Position numbers and translations under genes: made by a program. Below are positions 32,141 to 41,418 of a stretch of 64,000 nt of DNA, piece by piece. The notes beneath the pieces were generated by a model that was given only the letters and a program-made list of their open reading frames with translations, did no database searches and had not been told where the DNA came from. Each line of letters starts with the position of its first letter. Within the stretch, counting starts at the first letter, position 1. The DNA is from Allobosea sp. ASV33 (GTDB lineage Bacteria; Pseudomonadota; Alphaproteobacteria; Rhizobiales; Beijerinckiaceae). The DNA is taken from NCBI RefSeq assembly GCF_016428755.1, contig NZ_JAELTI010000002.1, positions 86,254 through 150,253 of the forward strand, read 5' to 3'.

Positions 32141-34113
32141 TCTCGCGCAGATCGCTGGACAGCCGGTATCGAGACGCCAGTGCGGTTCTGGCTCGATCGC
32201 TGATTACCCGTGCCCTGCGCCGCGCAGACCTTCGGCATTTCCTGCTAGGTCAGCCGGGCATCGTCGGGGTCATTGTTCCCGAGGTCGACGCCGAGAGTTA
32301 CGTCAGCACCGCCACCTTGATGCTTAAGCCGCGAGGCACCGCTTACGACGGCGATGTCGAAGTCATTCATTTTGACGGCGTGCCTCCGAAACGTGGTTTC
32401 CGGACGCAAGCCGAGACATTCAAGGATGTATTGCCGAAATCTGACAGGATCATCGGTGTAGCGTCCAGAGAGAGCGATATCCCGGACGCGTTCCGGCGAA
32501 TTGCCGACGCGATCGTGGTGGTCGACCCCGTCGATATCACGGCCTTGCAAGGTGTCTGCGCAACCCTGCTCGGTCGCATTCCTTCCGATGCCGAGCTCGC
32601 ACCCGCGATCGGCGCTCCACTGCACATTCTCGGTGCAGCGATCAAGCGCGGGCGTAACGCCGGTTGGGCCCTCCGGAGATTGCGCGGGTTCGTGGCCGCC
32701 GCGTCCACTCCCAACCCGACACCGAACATATCACGAGCCGGACCGATGCTGTCAGAACTCCACGGCTATGGAGCGGCACGAGAATGGGGACATGCGCTCG
32801 CGGCCGATCTTGCCGACTATCGCGCGGGAGTGATTTCTTGGGCCGAAGTGGACCGAGGCATAGTCCTCGTCGGTGCACCGGGTGTCGGCAAGACAATCTT
32901 CGGCTTTGCGTTGGGACGCACCTGCAATGTTCCGGTTTTCGCGCACTCGCTCGCCCAATGGCAGGCGACCGGATACCTCAACGACGTCATCAAGGCGATG
33001 CGGGCAGCGTTCGCCGAAGCGCTTCGGAATGCTCCAAGCCTTCTGATCGTCGATGAACTCGACTCATTCGGAGATCGCGAACGGCTTTCGGGGCACAGCG
33101 AAAACTACTGTCGCGAAGTGATCAACGCGTTTCTCGAGTGTCTCGACGGAGGGCACTCACGTGAAGGTGTCGTGGTGATCGGGACGACGAACCTAATCGA
33201 GAAGGTCGATCGCGCGATCCTTCGGCCGGGTCGGCTCGAAAGGCAGGTCAACATCCCCCTGCCGGATGCTCTCGCTCGCGAGGGCATTCTTCGCCATCAC
33301 CTCCGCGGGGACCTTCCCGACGCGGACTTGCTCGATGTCTCGGAACGACTGGAGGGAACATCGGGCGCGGGTATTGAGCAACTCGTTCGCGACGCCCGAC
33401 GGCGAGCTCGCTCCGAGCTACGCCCCCTAATCACGGATGACCTCGTCGCCAGCCTGCCCGCTCGAGTTCGCCTGTCCGAGGCGGCGTTTCGAAGAGCATG
33501 CATTCACGAGGCCGGCCACGCCGTGGCGGGACATGTCCTTCGCCAGGAATCTTCGTCCACGCCGGTGGAGGCCAAGGTTTTCCGGGAGGTCCGCGACGGT
33601 GCCTGCGGGCGAACGAACTTCGATAATGAATTCGGCGCTGAACGCACGAAGGCCTTCCACCTTGCCCGGATCACCGTCCTTCTGGCGGGATTGGCGGCGG
33701 AGCAAATCGTTCTGGGCGAGCACGGAGACGGAGGTGGCGGAGAGGAGCCGTCCGATCTCCACTCAGCCACCATGCTGGCAGCCAGCCTGGACCTCTCCTA
33801 TGGCCTCGGCCAAGGCCTCGCCTACCTCTCCTCGCGCAAGGAAGAGGCGCTCGCGGCCTGGCTGCGGGGCGATCCTCAGCTCCGGCGGCGCGTCGAGGCC
33901 GACCTCGATGTGTGCTTCCGGCGCGCCCAGGATGTCCTGACCAAACACCGCCGCGGAGTCGAGGAGATTGCAACCGCCCTCGCCGCTCTCGGAAGCATTG
34001 GGCGCGAGGACATTGCTCGCATCGTGGATCAGCGATCCACGGAGCTGTGTCCCGAGAATTGTCGGATTGACGTCAACTCATGCGCAACCATGAGCCGGAG
34101 CGCTCGGCAATGA
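32137..34113 (+). CDS. Soluble FtsH-like AAA+ ATPase with M41 zinc-protease domain
   Basis: A 658-residue ATP-dependent protease. About 200 N-terminal residues are of unknown fold and lack the two membrane helices of housekeeping FtsH. The AAA+ part has Walker A GAPGVGKT (residues 246-253), Walker B LLIVDELDSFGD, and the second region of homology GTTNLIEKVDRAILRPGRLE with its arginine finger. The M41 part has HEAGH at 457-461 and the third zinc ligand Asp540 in EPSDLHSATM. All catalytic parts are intact, so it should unfold and degrade proteins in the cytoplasm. The start at 32137 overlaps the previous gene. It ends about 600 bp before the Tn7-like genes. Confidence 0.85.
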   Translation: MISRRSLDSRYRDASAVLARSLITRALRRADLRHFLLGQPGIVGVIVPEVDAESYVSTATLMLKPRGTAYDGDVEVIHFDGVPPKRGFRTQAETFKDVLPKSDRIIGVASRESDIPDAFRRIADAIVVVDPVDITALQGVCATLLGRIPSDAELAPAIGAPLHILGAAIKRGRNAGWALRRLRGFVAAASTPNPTPNISRAGPMLSELHGYGAAREWGHALAADLADYRAGVISWAEVDRGIVLVGAPGVGKTIFGFALGRTCNVPVFAHSLAQWQATGYLNDVIKAMRAAFAEALRNAPSLLIVDELDSFGDRERLSGHSENYCREVINAFLECLDGGHSREGVVVIGTTNLIEKVDRAILRPGRLERQVNIPLPDALAREGILRHHLRGDLPDADLLDVSERLEGTSGAGIEQLVRDARRRARSELRPLITDDLVASLPARVRLSEAAFRRACIHEAGHAVAGHVLRQESSSTPVEAKVFREVRDGACGRTNFDNEFGAERTKAFHLARITVLLAGLAAEQIVLGEHGDGGGGEEPSDLHSATMLAASLDLSYGLGQGLAYLSSRKEEALAAWLRGDPQLRRRVEADLDVCFRRAQDVLTKHRRGVEEIATALAALGSIGREDIARIVDQRSTELCPENCRIDVNSCATMSRSARQ

Positions 34114-34705
34114 AACCTTCCGTTTCGAAGGCTCATGATATACGAGCGCCCTCCCTCGCACCGTTTCCGTCGCCTGAAGGACTCAATCCCTTCTGCGGAG
34201 TTCGCGAGGTAGACGTCATCCGTATCGCTCCACAACGGAACGAACGCAGCCAGGGGAGGCATGAAGATGATCGCATTCACCTGCCCCAACTCCGGACACT
34301 CCCGCGCCTCCGCGCACCTCCACCGCATATCGGCCTGACACCACCGGACCACGGTCCGTCTCGTCAGCCCCATCGCAGGCGCCTGCCTGCGGCGGTCAAG
34401 CCTCGACGCGCGCCGACGCGTCGAAACGATGGAGTGTGTCATGAGCGCAAGACAGCGAATTCTGAAACAGATTACCGAAGGGAACTGGTGCGTGGCCGGC
34501 TTGGAAAGGAGCTTGTCCATATAGCGCTTCGACCTCCGCTCTCCGAGCGGCCGCGCCGATCTCGGGAGTCCTCGGTGGCGACTGCTATCGGTCGACTTCT
34601 CCCGATCGTAGGCCCGCACCGAAGAAGGACGGAGCGCCCGTCGGCGTCATCACCGATCCGTTCCGTCGTCGAACATATGTCTACGAAAGCCGCAACGAGC
34701 GCGCG
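34114..34705. other. Gap before tnsA with short ORF and orphan coding frame
   Basis: No complete gene is supported. ATG 34441 opens a 27-codon frame (MSARQRILKQITEGNW...) that stops at 34524. In another frame, continuous with tnsA and open from about 34463, protein-like sequence begins around 34619 and includes TYVYESRNERAV just before the GTG at 34706, yet that frame has no ATG, GTG or TTG. This looks like a frameshifted or mis-started tnsA 5' end. No inverted copy of the 40925-41009 repeats was found here. Confidence 0.5.
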
Positions 34706-35245
34706 GTGCTCATTCTTCTCATTGCCCATCCGGGAGTCGCAGAGATCCGCGAGCAGGTCACTACGCGCTACCAGCGGCATGGCGTCGACCGTAGCTACAC
34801 CTTCGACATCGTCGTGCGTATGCGCGACGGCTGGGTCGAGGCAATCGCCGTGAAGGGCAAGGAGGAGGAACTGGCGGCGGACGATACTTGCGGGACCCTC
34901 AGGGCGATTCACGCCCAGCACGGCGCTCGCTTCGCCAACGCGTATCGCGCGATTACCTACGAAAAGCTCGATCCCATCGCGCTGAAGAATGCCGAACTTA
35001 TCCTTCGCTGCGGCGGAGACCGCGATATCGAGGGCCAGACGCAAGTTCGCGAAGCACTCGCTGACCTCCCGGCGACGGTGACGCCGCGCGAGATCGGCGA
35101 CGCGACGAAGCTCGGGCGTCGCGGGATTCGCGCCGCGTTCGCCCTGGTGCAGGCGGGCATTCTTATGCCCCCCCCTGGACAGGAATTGGATCCGGATCTG
35201 CCGCTCGAGAACCGCGCATCAGCAACCGGTAACTACGCTCCTTAG
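34706..35245 (+). CDS. tnsA: TnsA-like transposon endonuclease (5' end uncertain)
   Basis: The TnsA partner of Tn7-type transposases cuts the 5' ends of the element, giving cut-and-paste movement. This frame shows HPGVAEIREQ, the metal Asp in YTFDIVV and the Lys in VEAIAVKGKEE. The first catalytic Glu should be in VYESRNER, which is encoded at about 34679-34702, upstream of the only start codon in frame (GTG 34706). So the annotated 179-residue product lacks it unless a non-standard start or a frameshift applies. The C-terminal ~70 residues form a winged-helix-like domain. tnsB follows after 61 bp. Confidence 0.7.
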   Translation: MLILLIAHPGVAEIREQVTTRYQRHGVDRSYTFDIVVRMRDGWVEAIAVKGKEEELAADDTCGTLRAIHAQHGARFANAYRAITYEKLDPIALKNAELILRCGGDRDIEGQTQVREALADLPATVTPREIGDATKLGRRGIRAAFALVQAGILMPPPGQELDPDLPLENRASATGNYAP

Positions 35246-35306
35246 CGCAATCTCCAGTTCTGGAGCGGGATGGTGCCGACCTCCCGCTCCGAAGACAGAG
35301 GAAACG

Positions 35307-37517
35307 ATGCAGGCGACGCGTTACAGGCTGGGTAGTCACGATCGGATCAAGATCGCCGGCGCAGCTTATCGCCCCGTCCAGAAAATCGGGCGCGAGCACC
35401 TGCTTCAGCTCGTCACCGAAGGAGTGCTTCAGCAGCACTTCCGGCTCGTCAGCGACGAGGAGATCGGTGATCTTCTCCGTAATCGCCGAGTGCGGATTGA
35501 AGAGAACCACTACTCGCTCGCCCGTCAATTCCTGCTCGCCAAGGGCGACGATTCCAATCTCCACGGGCTGGAAGAGGACGAAATCCGCTCGATCGCGTGG
35601 AAGGCGGAATGGTGCCGACGCTTCGAGGAAGCTCAGGCCGGGGGGCGATTCAGTCGTTCGATGCGCGACTTTGAATCCTTCATCGAGCAAGCCAAGGATT
35701 CAATCCATCGCTGGTACATCGAAGAGTTCCGCGCCGCACGCCCTCTCGGACGGGACCTCAGCGGCGAGGAACGCAAGACGTTCGACTATCCCAGCGCATC
35801 GACGTTGCGATACTGGCTCAACCGCTACGCTGCGGCAGATCGTCGGCGCGCCGCATTTCGCCCGCGCTATGAAAACTGTGGCAACAAGGATCAGCTCGAC
35901 CCGCGGGTCGCAATAATCGTCGAGAAGAACGTCAACAGGTATGCGAGTCGCGCGAGGCCAAGAATTGCCGACATCTACGAGGCTGTCGAGGCGGATATCG
36001 ATGAACTCAATCACAGCCTTCCGGAGGGACCCAAGGTTTACGTCAGCGAGCGCGCGATACGGCGCCGAATACGACGCTTGCCACCCCTCTTCGTAGACCT
36101 CGGCCATCTCGGCCCCGATCGAACGAAGAAGAAGTATTCTCCCGTTGGAAGCGGTCTCGGCGAGTTGGCTCGGATGGAACGTGTCGAGATGGACGATTGG
36201 GAGATGGATCTCCAGGCCGTCCTGCGTCACAAGCACGCGCGCTATTTCGTAACCGAACAGGCCCGGTCGGCGGCGAACAAGCTTCGCCGTTTGAAGATCA
36301 CGGTGCGCTGCACCATCACGGCCGCAATCGATGTTGGCACGAAATGTATCGTTGGACTGGCGGTCAGTCCATTCGCGCCTTCGACCGCAGGCTCGAAGTC
36401 CGCGCTACGTTCCATCATCGTGGACAAGAGCGAGCTGGCGAAGGCTGCCGGTGCCGCGAGCGACTGGCCAATGACCGCCCGCCCCCGTGCGATCGTCACC
36501 GACGGTGGCCCGGCCTTCCGCGGCGAATTCTCGGAAAGCGTCTCAAAGCTCAACATCGAGCATTCTCTACCGGGGGGAAACCCAAGAAATCGCGGAACGA
36601 TCGAGTCCTTCTTCCGCACCTTCAAGAGATTCTGCCGCCAGTTCACCGGCCAAGCCTTTTCCAACGTCGTCGAGAAAGGCGATTACCCGTCAGAACAGAT
36701 GGCCAGCCTCGTCGTCGAAGACCTTGAGCGGCTTCTGACACGCTTCATCGTCGACAGCTACCATCACCGGCCTCATCGCGGGCTGGGCGGGGACCGTCCC
36801 TATAACGCATGGGCCCACTCCACGGCTGATTTGGACGTCCCTCCCGATCACATTCAGCGACTTATCGCGTTTGGCGTCGAGCTGCACGACAGGGCTATTT
36901 CGGCAACCGGAATTCGATATTTCCACGTCGATTATAAGCACTCCAGGATGGCCGCCCTATTCGGCTTGGCCGCCAAGGAGCGCCTGACGGCGATCGTCGA
37001 TCCTCACGATATGGGCACCATGCTGGTCTTGGTGAAGGACGAATTTCGGGATCATTTCACCGACGACCGCCACGGCAACTACTTGATCTTCACCGCCGAG
37101 GGCTACGAGGGCACCAGCGTCGCCGAACACTTTCGCTCCAACCGGGTACTGCGCGAGTTTGAACGCGAGCAGGCGGCGTTGGGAGCGCCGTTCCGGCTCG
37201 GTGCGCTCCGCGCGATCCGACAGGAGGCGGAGGCGGCCCGCATCAGGGCGGGTATCCCCTCGGACGAGGTCGATGCCAAGGCGTTCCGAAATTTCGTTCG
37301 CTATCTGGAACGGAAAGGGGCCATCGCCGTCGAGCCTCGCCGCCAGCCGTCCGGGGAGCCGATGAACATGGATGATGGCCTCACCAGTGTCGGAACCCTC
37401 ATCGCAGGAAGCGAGCCGCCACCGAAGGTGAAGACCACCGGAACACAGCAATCTCCGGGTAGCCCATCGATCCTCCCGCGATCCATCAATCTGTACGACG
37501 ACGAGTCCGACGAATGA
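35307..37517 (+). CDS. tnsB: TnsB/TniA-type DDE transposase
   Basis: A 736-residue Mu-like transposase that binds repeats at the transposon ends and joins 3' ends to target DNA. N-terminal helix-turn-helix regions precede an RNase-H-fold core with the triad Asp342 (AAIDVGTKC), Asp399 (VTDGGPAF) and Glu433 (GTIESFFRTFKRF). A beta-barrel domain and a charged C-terminal tail that would contact TnsC follow. GAGGAAAC precedes the ATG. The stop overlaps the tnsC start as ATGA. Confidence 0.92.
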   Translation: MQATRYRLGSHDRIKIAGAAYRPVQKIGREHLLQLVTEGVLQQHFRLVSDEEIGDLLRNRRVRIEENHYSLARQFLLAKGDDSNLHGLEEDEIRSIAWKAEWCRRFEEAQAGGRFSRSMRDFESFIEQAKDSIHRWYIEEFRAARPLGRDLSGEERKTFDYPSASTLRYWLNRYAAADRRRAAFRPRYENCGNKDQLDPRVAIIVEKNVNRYASRARPRIADIYEAVEADIDELNHSLPEGPKVYVSERAIRRRIRRLPPLFVDLGHLGPDRTKKKYSPVGSGLGELARMERVEMDDWEMDLQAVLRHKHARYFVTEQARSAANKLRRLKITVRCTITAAIDVGTKCIVGLAVSPFAPSTAGSKSALRSIIVDKSELAKAAGAASDWPMTARPRAIVTDGGPAFRGEFSESVSKLNIEHSLPGGNPRNRGTIESFFRTFKRFCRQFTGQAFSNVVEKGDYPSEQMASLVVEDLERLLTRFIVDSYHHRPHRGLGGDRPYNAWAHSTADLDVPPDHIQRLIAFGVELHDRAISATGIRYFHVDYKHSRMAALFGLAAKERLTAIVDPHDMGTMLVLVKDEFRDHFTDDRHGNYLIFTAEGYEGTSVAEHFRSNRVLREFEREQAALGAPFRLGALRAIRQEAEAARIRAGIPSDEVDAKAFRNFVRYLERKGAIAVEPRRQPSGEPMNMDDGLTSVGTLIAGSEPPPKVKTTGTQQSPGSPSILPRSINLYDDESDE

Positions 37518-38575
37518 GCCAGAACGACGACGACAGCTCCAACCACCTTGAAGCCGATCCCTTCGCTGACGACGACGCCTTCTTAGCGATGATGAAGGCG
37601 CGCATGCCCCAGCGCGGCCAACGCATCGTCGAACGCCTGGAGCGCGTCAAATCTGTCTACGTGACCTGTGGTCGCGACAAGGCCCTCGCCGACAGCTTCG
37701 ATGGCTTCATGCGCAACTTCTTTGCACGGCGAGGTTCAGGCCGTGATGAGGCGGAGGTATTCTTTGTCACCGGCGAAAGCGGGGCAGGCAAGAGCGCCGC
37801 GATTGAGCGTCTTCTATCGCGCGAGCCGTTATTGAAGCCGATCGAGGGGCCCTTCGGAACGACTTCGCCTTACGTCTCGATCAAACTTCGTGGCTTCACG
37901 CATCCGCGCATCGCAGGTCGAAATATCATTTCCGCCGCCGGATACCCGATCCGCCAGGATACGCAACGGGCAGAAATCTGGGATGTCATGGCGGCCCGGC
38001 TCAAGGCCAGGCGGGTTTTTCTGGTCCACATCGACGAAACCCAGCATCTGATCAAGCAATCCGCCTCGCAGAAGGAACGCGAGGAACTGGCGAACGCGAT
38101 CAAGGGCGTCTCCATCGATCGCGATTGGCCGGTGGCTTTCTTGCTTTCCGGCCTGCCTGGGGTGGCCCAGTTACCGCTCAATGACGAGCAGTTCGAGCGC
38201 CGCGGCGGAGCGTTCATCGCTTTCACCGATGTGAAGCTTCCCGAGGAGCGCAAGCTCGTCACGAAAATTCTCGTCAAGATGTGCGAGGCAGCCGGATTGG
38301 GCGTCTCGCGCTTGCTGGAAACCGATCTGCCGGAGCGCCTGGCCCATGCCGCTCGGTACCGCTACGCCCGAATATGCCAGATCACTCTCGAGGCCATCCA
38401 TGCCGCTCTTGCTGCCGACGACGACCCTCACGAGCTGACCCTCACCGACTTCGCGAGGGCCTATGCGACCCGCTCCCATGCGCTGGGGCGCGACGACATG
38501 AATCCCTTCCTCGTAGATCGGTGGACGGCCCTGAAACCAGGCTCGTTCCTGATCGACGACACCGACGAGAACTAG
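37514..38575 (+). CDS. tnsC: TnsC/TniB-type AAA+ target regulator
   Basis: A 353-residue AAA+ ATPase linking target selection (TniQ) to the transposase. Walker A is GESGAGKS (residues 87-94); Walker B is VFLVHIDETQHL. The sensor segment is AFLLSGLPGV. It is shorter than Tn7 TnsC (555 aa) and closer to TniB-like ATPases. It sits between tnsB and tniQ with minimal spacing, as in other Tn7/Tn5053-like modules. Confidence 0.9.
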   Translation: MSQNDDDSSNHLEADPFADDDAFLAMMKARMPQRGQRIVERLERVKSVYVTCGRDKALADSFDGFMRNFFARRGSGRDEAEVFFVTGESGAGKSAAIERLLSREPLLKPIEGPFGTTSPYVSIKLRGFTHPRIAGRNIISAAGYPIRQDTQRAEIWDVMAARLKARRVFLVHIDETQHLIKQSASQKEREELANAIKGVSIDRDWPVAFLLSGLPGVAQLPLNDEQFERRGGAFIAFTDVKLPEERKLVTKILVKMCEAAGLGVSRLLETDLPERLAHAARYRYARICQITLEAIHAALAADDDPHELTLTDFARAYATRSHALGRDDMNPFLVDRWTALKPGSFLIDDTDEN

Positions 38576-38578
38576 GCG

Positions 38579-40480
38579 ATGCCGAGCCACTCGCCGATCC
38601 AGCCCTTAGGTTGGGCGCACCCACTCCAGAAGCGAGAACCGGCGAGCGGATTTGCCTCTCGTCTGGCGGCCCTGAACGGCGTGGACCTTCCCACCTTGAT
38701 GGTCGACATGGCCATTCCGCAGGCGGATGTCTTCTGCGGCACGGAAGCTGCGGCGCGCGACATCGCGGCGCTGGGAGGGCTTGGCGCCGCCGACACGGAC
38801 GAACTGGTCCGCTACACCCCCTTGCGATTGTCCGCAAACGGCTCGACCAGGGTGACGACGGAGCATCTCGATAGGGGAACGGTGAGCCGGGCGTTCATTC
38901 GCTACTGCCCGCATTGCATCCGGGAAGACATCGAAACGTTCAAGGGACCCGAGGCCGCGCGCCCTTGGCAGCGGACTGAGTGGCTGATCGAGAACATCCG
39001 AAGCTGTCGGACCCACAACGTCTGGCTCGTCCGCGCCGCCGCGAGCCGCGGAAGGAGCGCAGCGCCCGACTTCGCCGCGACGATCAGCCTGGCGGCGTTG
39101 CCAAACCTGGACACGCTGCTGCGAGACGCCGTTGCCTCCCCGCCTTCGGCGTTTGAGGACTGGATCGTCGCGCGATTGGATGGAACTCGCGAGCCATCGA
39201 ACGGGCTCGACGACATGCCATTGCGGGTAGGCATCGATTTCTGCGAAGCGCTAGGCGTGTCTTCGCTCCACCCTCCCCGCGCAGGTGTCGGAAAGCTTTC
39301 GGTGATCGAATGGGCGAGAGCTGCCGAGGAAGGGTTCGGCTTCGCCTCAGGAGGAGAGAACGGCATCGAAAAACTGCTCTCGCGGCTGGTCGAGCAGCAA
39401 AACATGACCCGCGGCCAGATGGGCTTGTTCGACACCTATGGCTATGTGGTCAGGCGCCTGCAAAGGACCAAAGGCGATCCCGACTACCAGAAGCCACGCT
39501 CGGTACTGCGCCGCCATGCCCTTGAAGCTATTCCGCTCGCCCCGGGGACCGACGTGCTTGGCGAGATCTTGGATCGCCGTCGCCTCCATACCATCCATAC
39601 GGCCTCCCTGGAGGCAGGTGTGAACGTCCGAGCAATCCGCACCTTGCTCGTCAGAAAGGGCCTATATACGGCTGACGAGGCAGCCGATCTCACGAATCAC
39701 CGCATCAAACTGAGCGTGGAGGAATTCGAGCGCGAAATCCGAAGGCTTGGCGACGCGGTGAACGCGGAGACGGTCATGCAAATCACTGGCATTCCGCGCA
39801 AGCACCTAACCAGTCTCGTTTCTCTCGAATTTCTGCCGTCACTGACCGATTCCAACAACATCGAACGTGCGAAACATCGCTTCGCGCGCGATGACGTCGA
39901 TGCATTGATGGAGCGCCTGTTCAATGGCGCGGAACCCGTGACGAGTCCGACGTCGCGCCAGATGACCATTCAGCGCGCTCGGCTAAGCGCTCTCGCTACG
40001 CTCGACGATCTCTTGCGTTGGGTTCACGATGGCACGCTTCGTTGGAAGGGGCGCCTTGGCAACGAATTGCGCTACGAAAACCTGCTGGTCAACGCCGATG
40101 AGATTACATCTCTCGTCAGGAGCAACCGGGAGATCACCGGCATCCATTACGACTCTGTCGATCAATTCATCCCAGGGCTCAGACGCACATCGGCGATCTC
40201 CTTGGCCCGGCAGGGAGCGTTCGAGACCGTTGAGGAGTTCGGTTCCAGATCCCGACGCGCGGTGAGCGCATTGACGCCGGAGAGTGTCCAGGCTTTCCAG
40301 GAGCGTTACATCACGCTCGTCGAGCTGTGCCGCGTCGGCGGATTTGCTCCCAAGCGCGGCGTGAACAGAATGCGGGCGGCTGGCGTCGATCCCGCGTTTT
40401 CCTACGAGACGACGCTTGTCATGATCTACCCGCGTGCCGCTGCGTTGGGAGCTGTGCTGACCGGTCCACGCAAATCATGA
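38579..40480 (+). CDS. tniQ: TniQ/TnsD-like target-selection protein
   Basis: A 633-residue protein of the TniQ family. The N-terminus has the usual hydrophobic, proline-containing opening (IQPLGWAHPLQKREPASGFASRLA), then a zinc-finger motif beginning Cys110-x2-Cys113 (YCPHCI) with the distal C-x2-H in SCRTHNVWL. The long C-terminal half carries several helix-turn-helix-like repeats (for example VMQITGIPRKHLTSLVS) that would read the attachment site. Being over 600 aa it is TnsD-like rather than a short TniQ of CRISPR-linked elements. It starts 3 bp after tnsC. Confidence 0.87.
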   Translation: MPSHSPIQPLGWAHPLQKREPASGFASRLAALNGVDLPTLMVDMAIPQADVFCGTEAAARDIAALGGLGAADTDELVRYTPLRLSANGSTRVTTEHLDRGTVSRAFIRYCPHCIREDIETFKGPEAARPWQRTEWLIENIRSCRTHNVWLVRAAASRGRSAAPDFAATISLAALPNLDTLLRDAVASPPSAFEDWIVARLDGTREPSNGLDDMPLRVGIDFCEALGVSSLHPPRAGVGKLSVIEWARAAEEGFGFASGGENGIEKLLSRLVEQQNMTRGQMGLFDTYGYVVRRLQRTKGDPDYQKPRSVLRRHALEAIPLAPGTDVLGEILDRRRLHTIHTASLEAGVNVRAIRTLLVRKGLYTADEAADLTNHRIKLSVEEFEREIRRLGDAVNAETVMQITGIPRKHLTSLVSLEFLPSLTDSNNIERAKHRFARDDVDALMERLFNGAEPVTSPTSRQMTIQRARLSALATLDDLLRWVHDGTLRWKGRLGNELRYENLLVNADEITSLVRSNREITGIHYDSVDQFIPGLRRTSAISLARQGAFETVEEFGSRSRRAVSALTPESVQAFQERYITLVELCRVGGFAPKRGVNRMRAAGVDPAFSYETTLVMIYPRAAALGAVLTGPRKS

Positions 40481-40924
40481 GTATGCAGCTAAGCTGATTG
40501 GGTTCAGGCTCCTAGCCCGCACTGAGGTTCAAGGCCTCGTACATCAGACTGGCGGCCTCGTGGAGCGGACGTCGACGTCGATACGCTCGCGCTCTACGCC
40601 GAGCCGAATACTCTGAAAGCCCTCCTTGGTCGAGAAGAGCCCATTCGCGATCGTTGTGGCGAAGTGATCGCTTCAGACAGGGGTCTGCCGCGTTAGGTAG
40701 ATTGCAGCCCGCTCACAGGTCGGATCCTAGGCCGCGCTCTCCCAGAGGTGCTTTCGGGCACGAACAGTTCCGGCGTAGCCCCAAGCGTCGAGATCGCCTT
40801 GGCGGACTCGGTTAGCCATTCCGCGTTCGTGGACTTTCGGCGGCGTCCTCAATTCTTCTAGCCTTCTCAACAACGACCTCGAGATCGCCATCGCCACAAC
40901 CCGCGCGAGCATGCCTTTTCGGCC
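40481..40924. other. Non-coding or decayed segment after tniQ
   Basis: No intact gene is evident. On the minus strand a frame at 40727-40954 (MLARVVAMAISRSLLRRLEEL... in its middle) and, beyond two stop codons, a second protein-like frame at about 40548-40676 ending IDVDVRSTRPPV could be pieces of one broken gene. I recognise neither. The stretch is internal to the proposed transposon end. Confidence 0.4.
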
Positions 40925-41009
40925 GGAACAAAACTTTGGGTCTGTTTGGAACAAAACTTTGGGTCGGAAGGGCGTTTCAGGGGGGTGTTTTGGAACAAAA
41001 CTTTGGGTC
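40925..41009. repeat. Three direct copies of an 18-bp repeat: candidate TnsB-binding sites at transposon end
   Basis: The sequence GGAACAAAACTTTGGGTC occurs exactly at 40925-40942, 40948-40965 and 40992-41009. The starts are 23 and 44 bp apart, about one and two units of 22 bp. Copies two and three share further bases on both sides (TTT before, GG after). Multiple roughly 20-bp direct repeats just past the transposase operon are what Tn7-like ends contain. The exact tip and target duplication were not identified. Confidence 0.7.
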
Positions 41010-41171
41010 GGCCATCACGACCTTCTTTGCGAAACCCCGAATGGATTGGCATGACCGCAGGCAGAATTGGCAAATAGTGTAGTGACAGGAATCACTTAGG
41101 CGATTTCGCGGACTGCAAAATCACCAGTTCGATTTGTCACGATTGCCAATGGATGGGGTGGCCAAGATTTT

Positions 41172-41209
41172 GATCTGGCGGCGAGGCAACTTTTCCTCGC
41201 CGCCAGATC
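41172..41209. repeat. Perfect 15-bp inverted repeat
   Basis: GATCTGGCGGCGAGG and CCTCGCCGCCAGATC are exact reverse complements around the loop CAACTTTT. It lies between the proposed transposon end and the Argonaute stump, in DNA without genes. It resembles a terminator stem lacking a T-run, or a palindromic element left by an insertion event. Confidence 0.6.
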
Positions 41210-41418
41210 GCAGGCAGAACATAGAACGAACGCTCGATCGAGATCTCCGGCCCAAGGAGATATGATGGCCACGAAAACCCGGCATGTGCCTCGACCCACG
41301 CTTGTCCGTATTCCGCCCCGGATCGTGGTCATTAGAGCCATAGTTTGTCAGTGACCGCGCCTACCAAGGGGCACTGGATTACAGGCGACCGAACTCGCGG
41401 CCGCCCGCCAGAGGGGCG

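Noticed and set aside
34080..34853. 257-codon plus ORF before tnsA
   Set aside because: Arg/Pro/Ser-rich, out of frame with the conserved TnsA motifs that overlap it.
34706..40480. CRISPR-associated transposon
   Set aside because: No Cas12k or Cascade genes and no array are present, and TniQ is long and TnsD-like.
40925..41009. Three direct repeats as a CRISPR array
   Set aside because: Only three copies of 18 bp, spacers of 5 and 26 bp, no cas genes; the position after tniQ fits TnsB-binding sites better.
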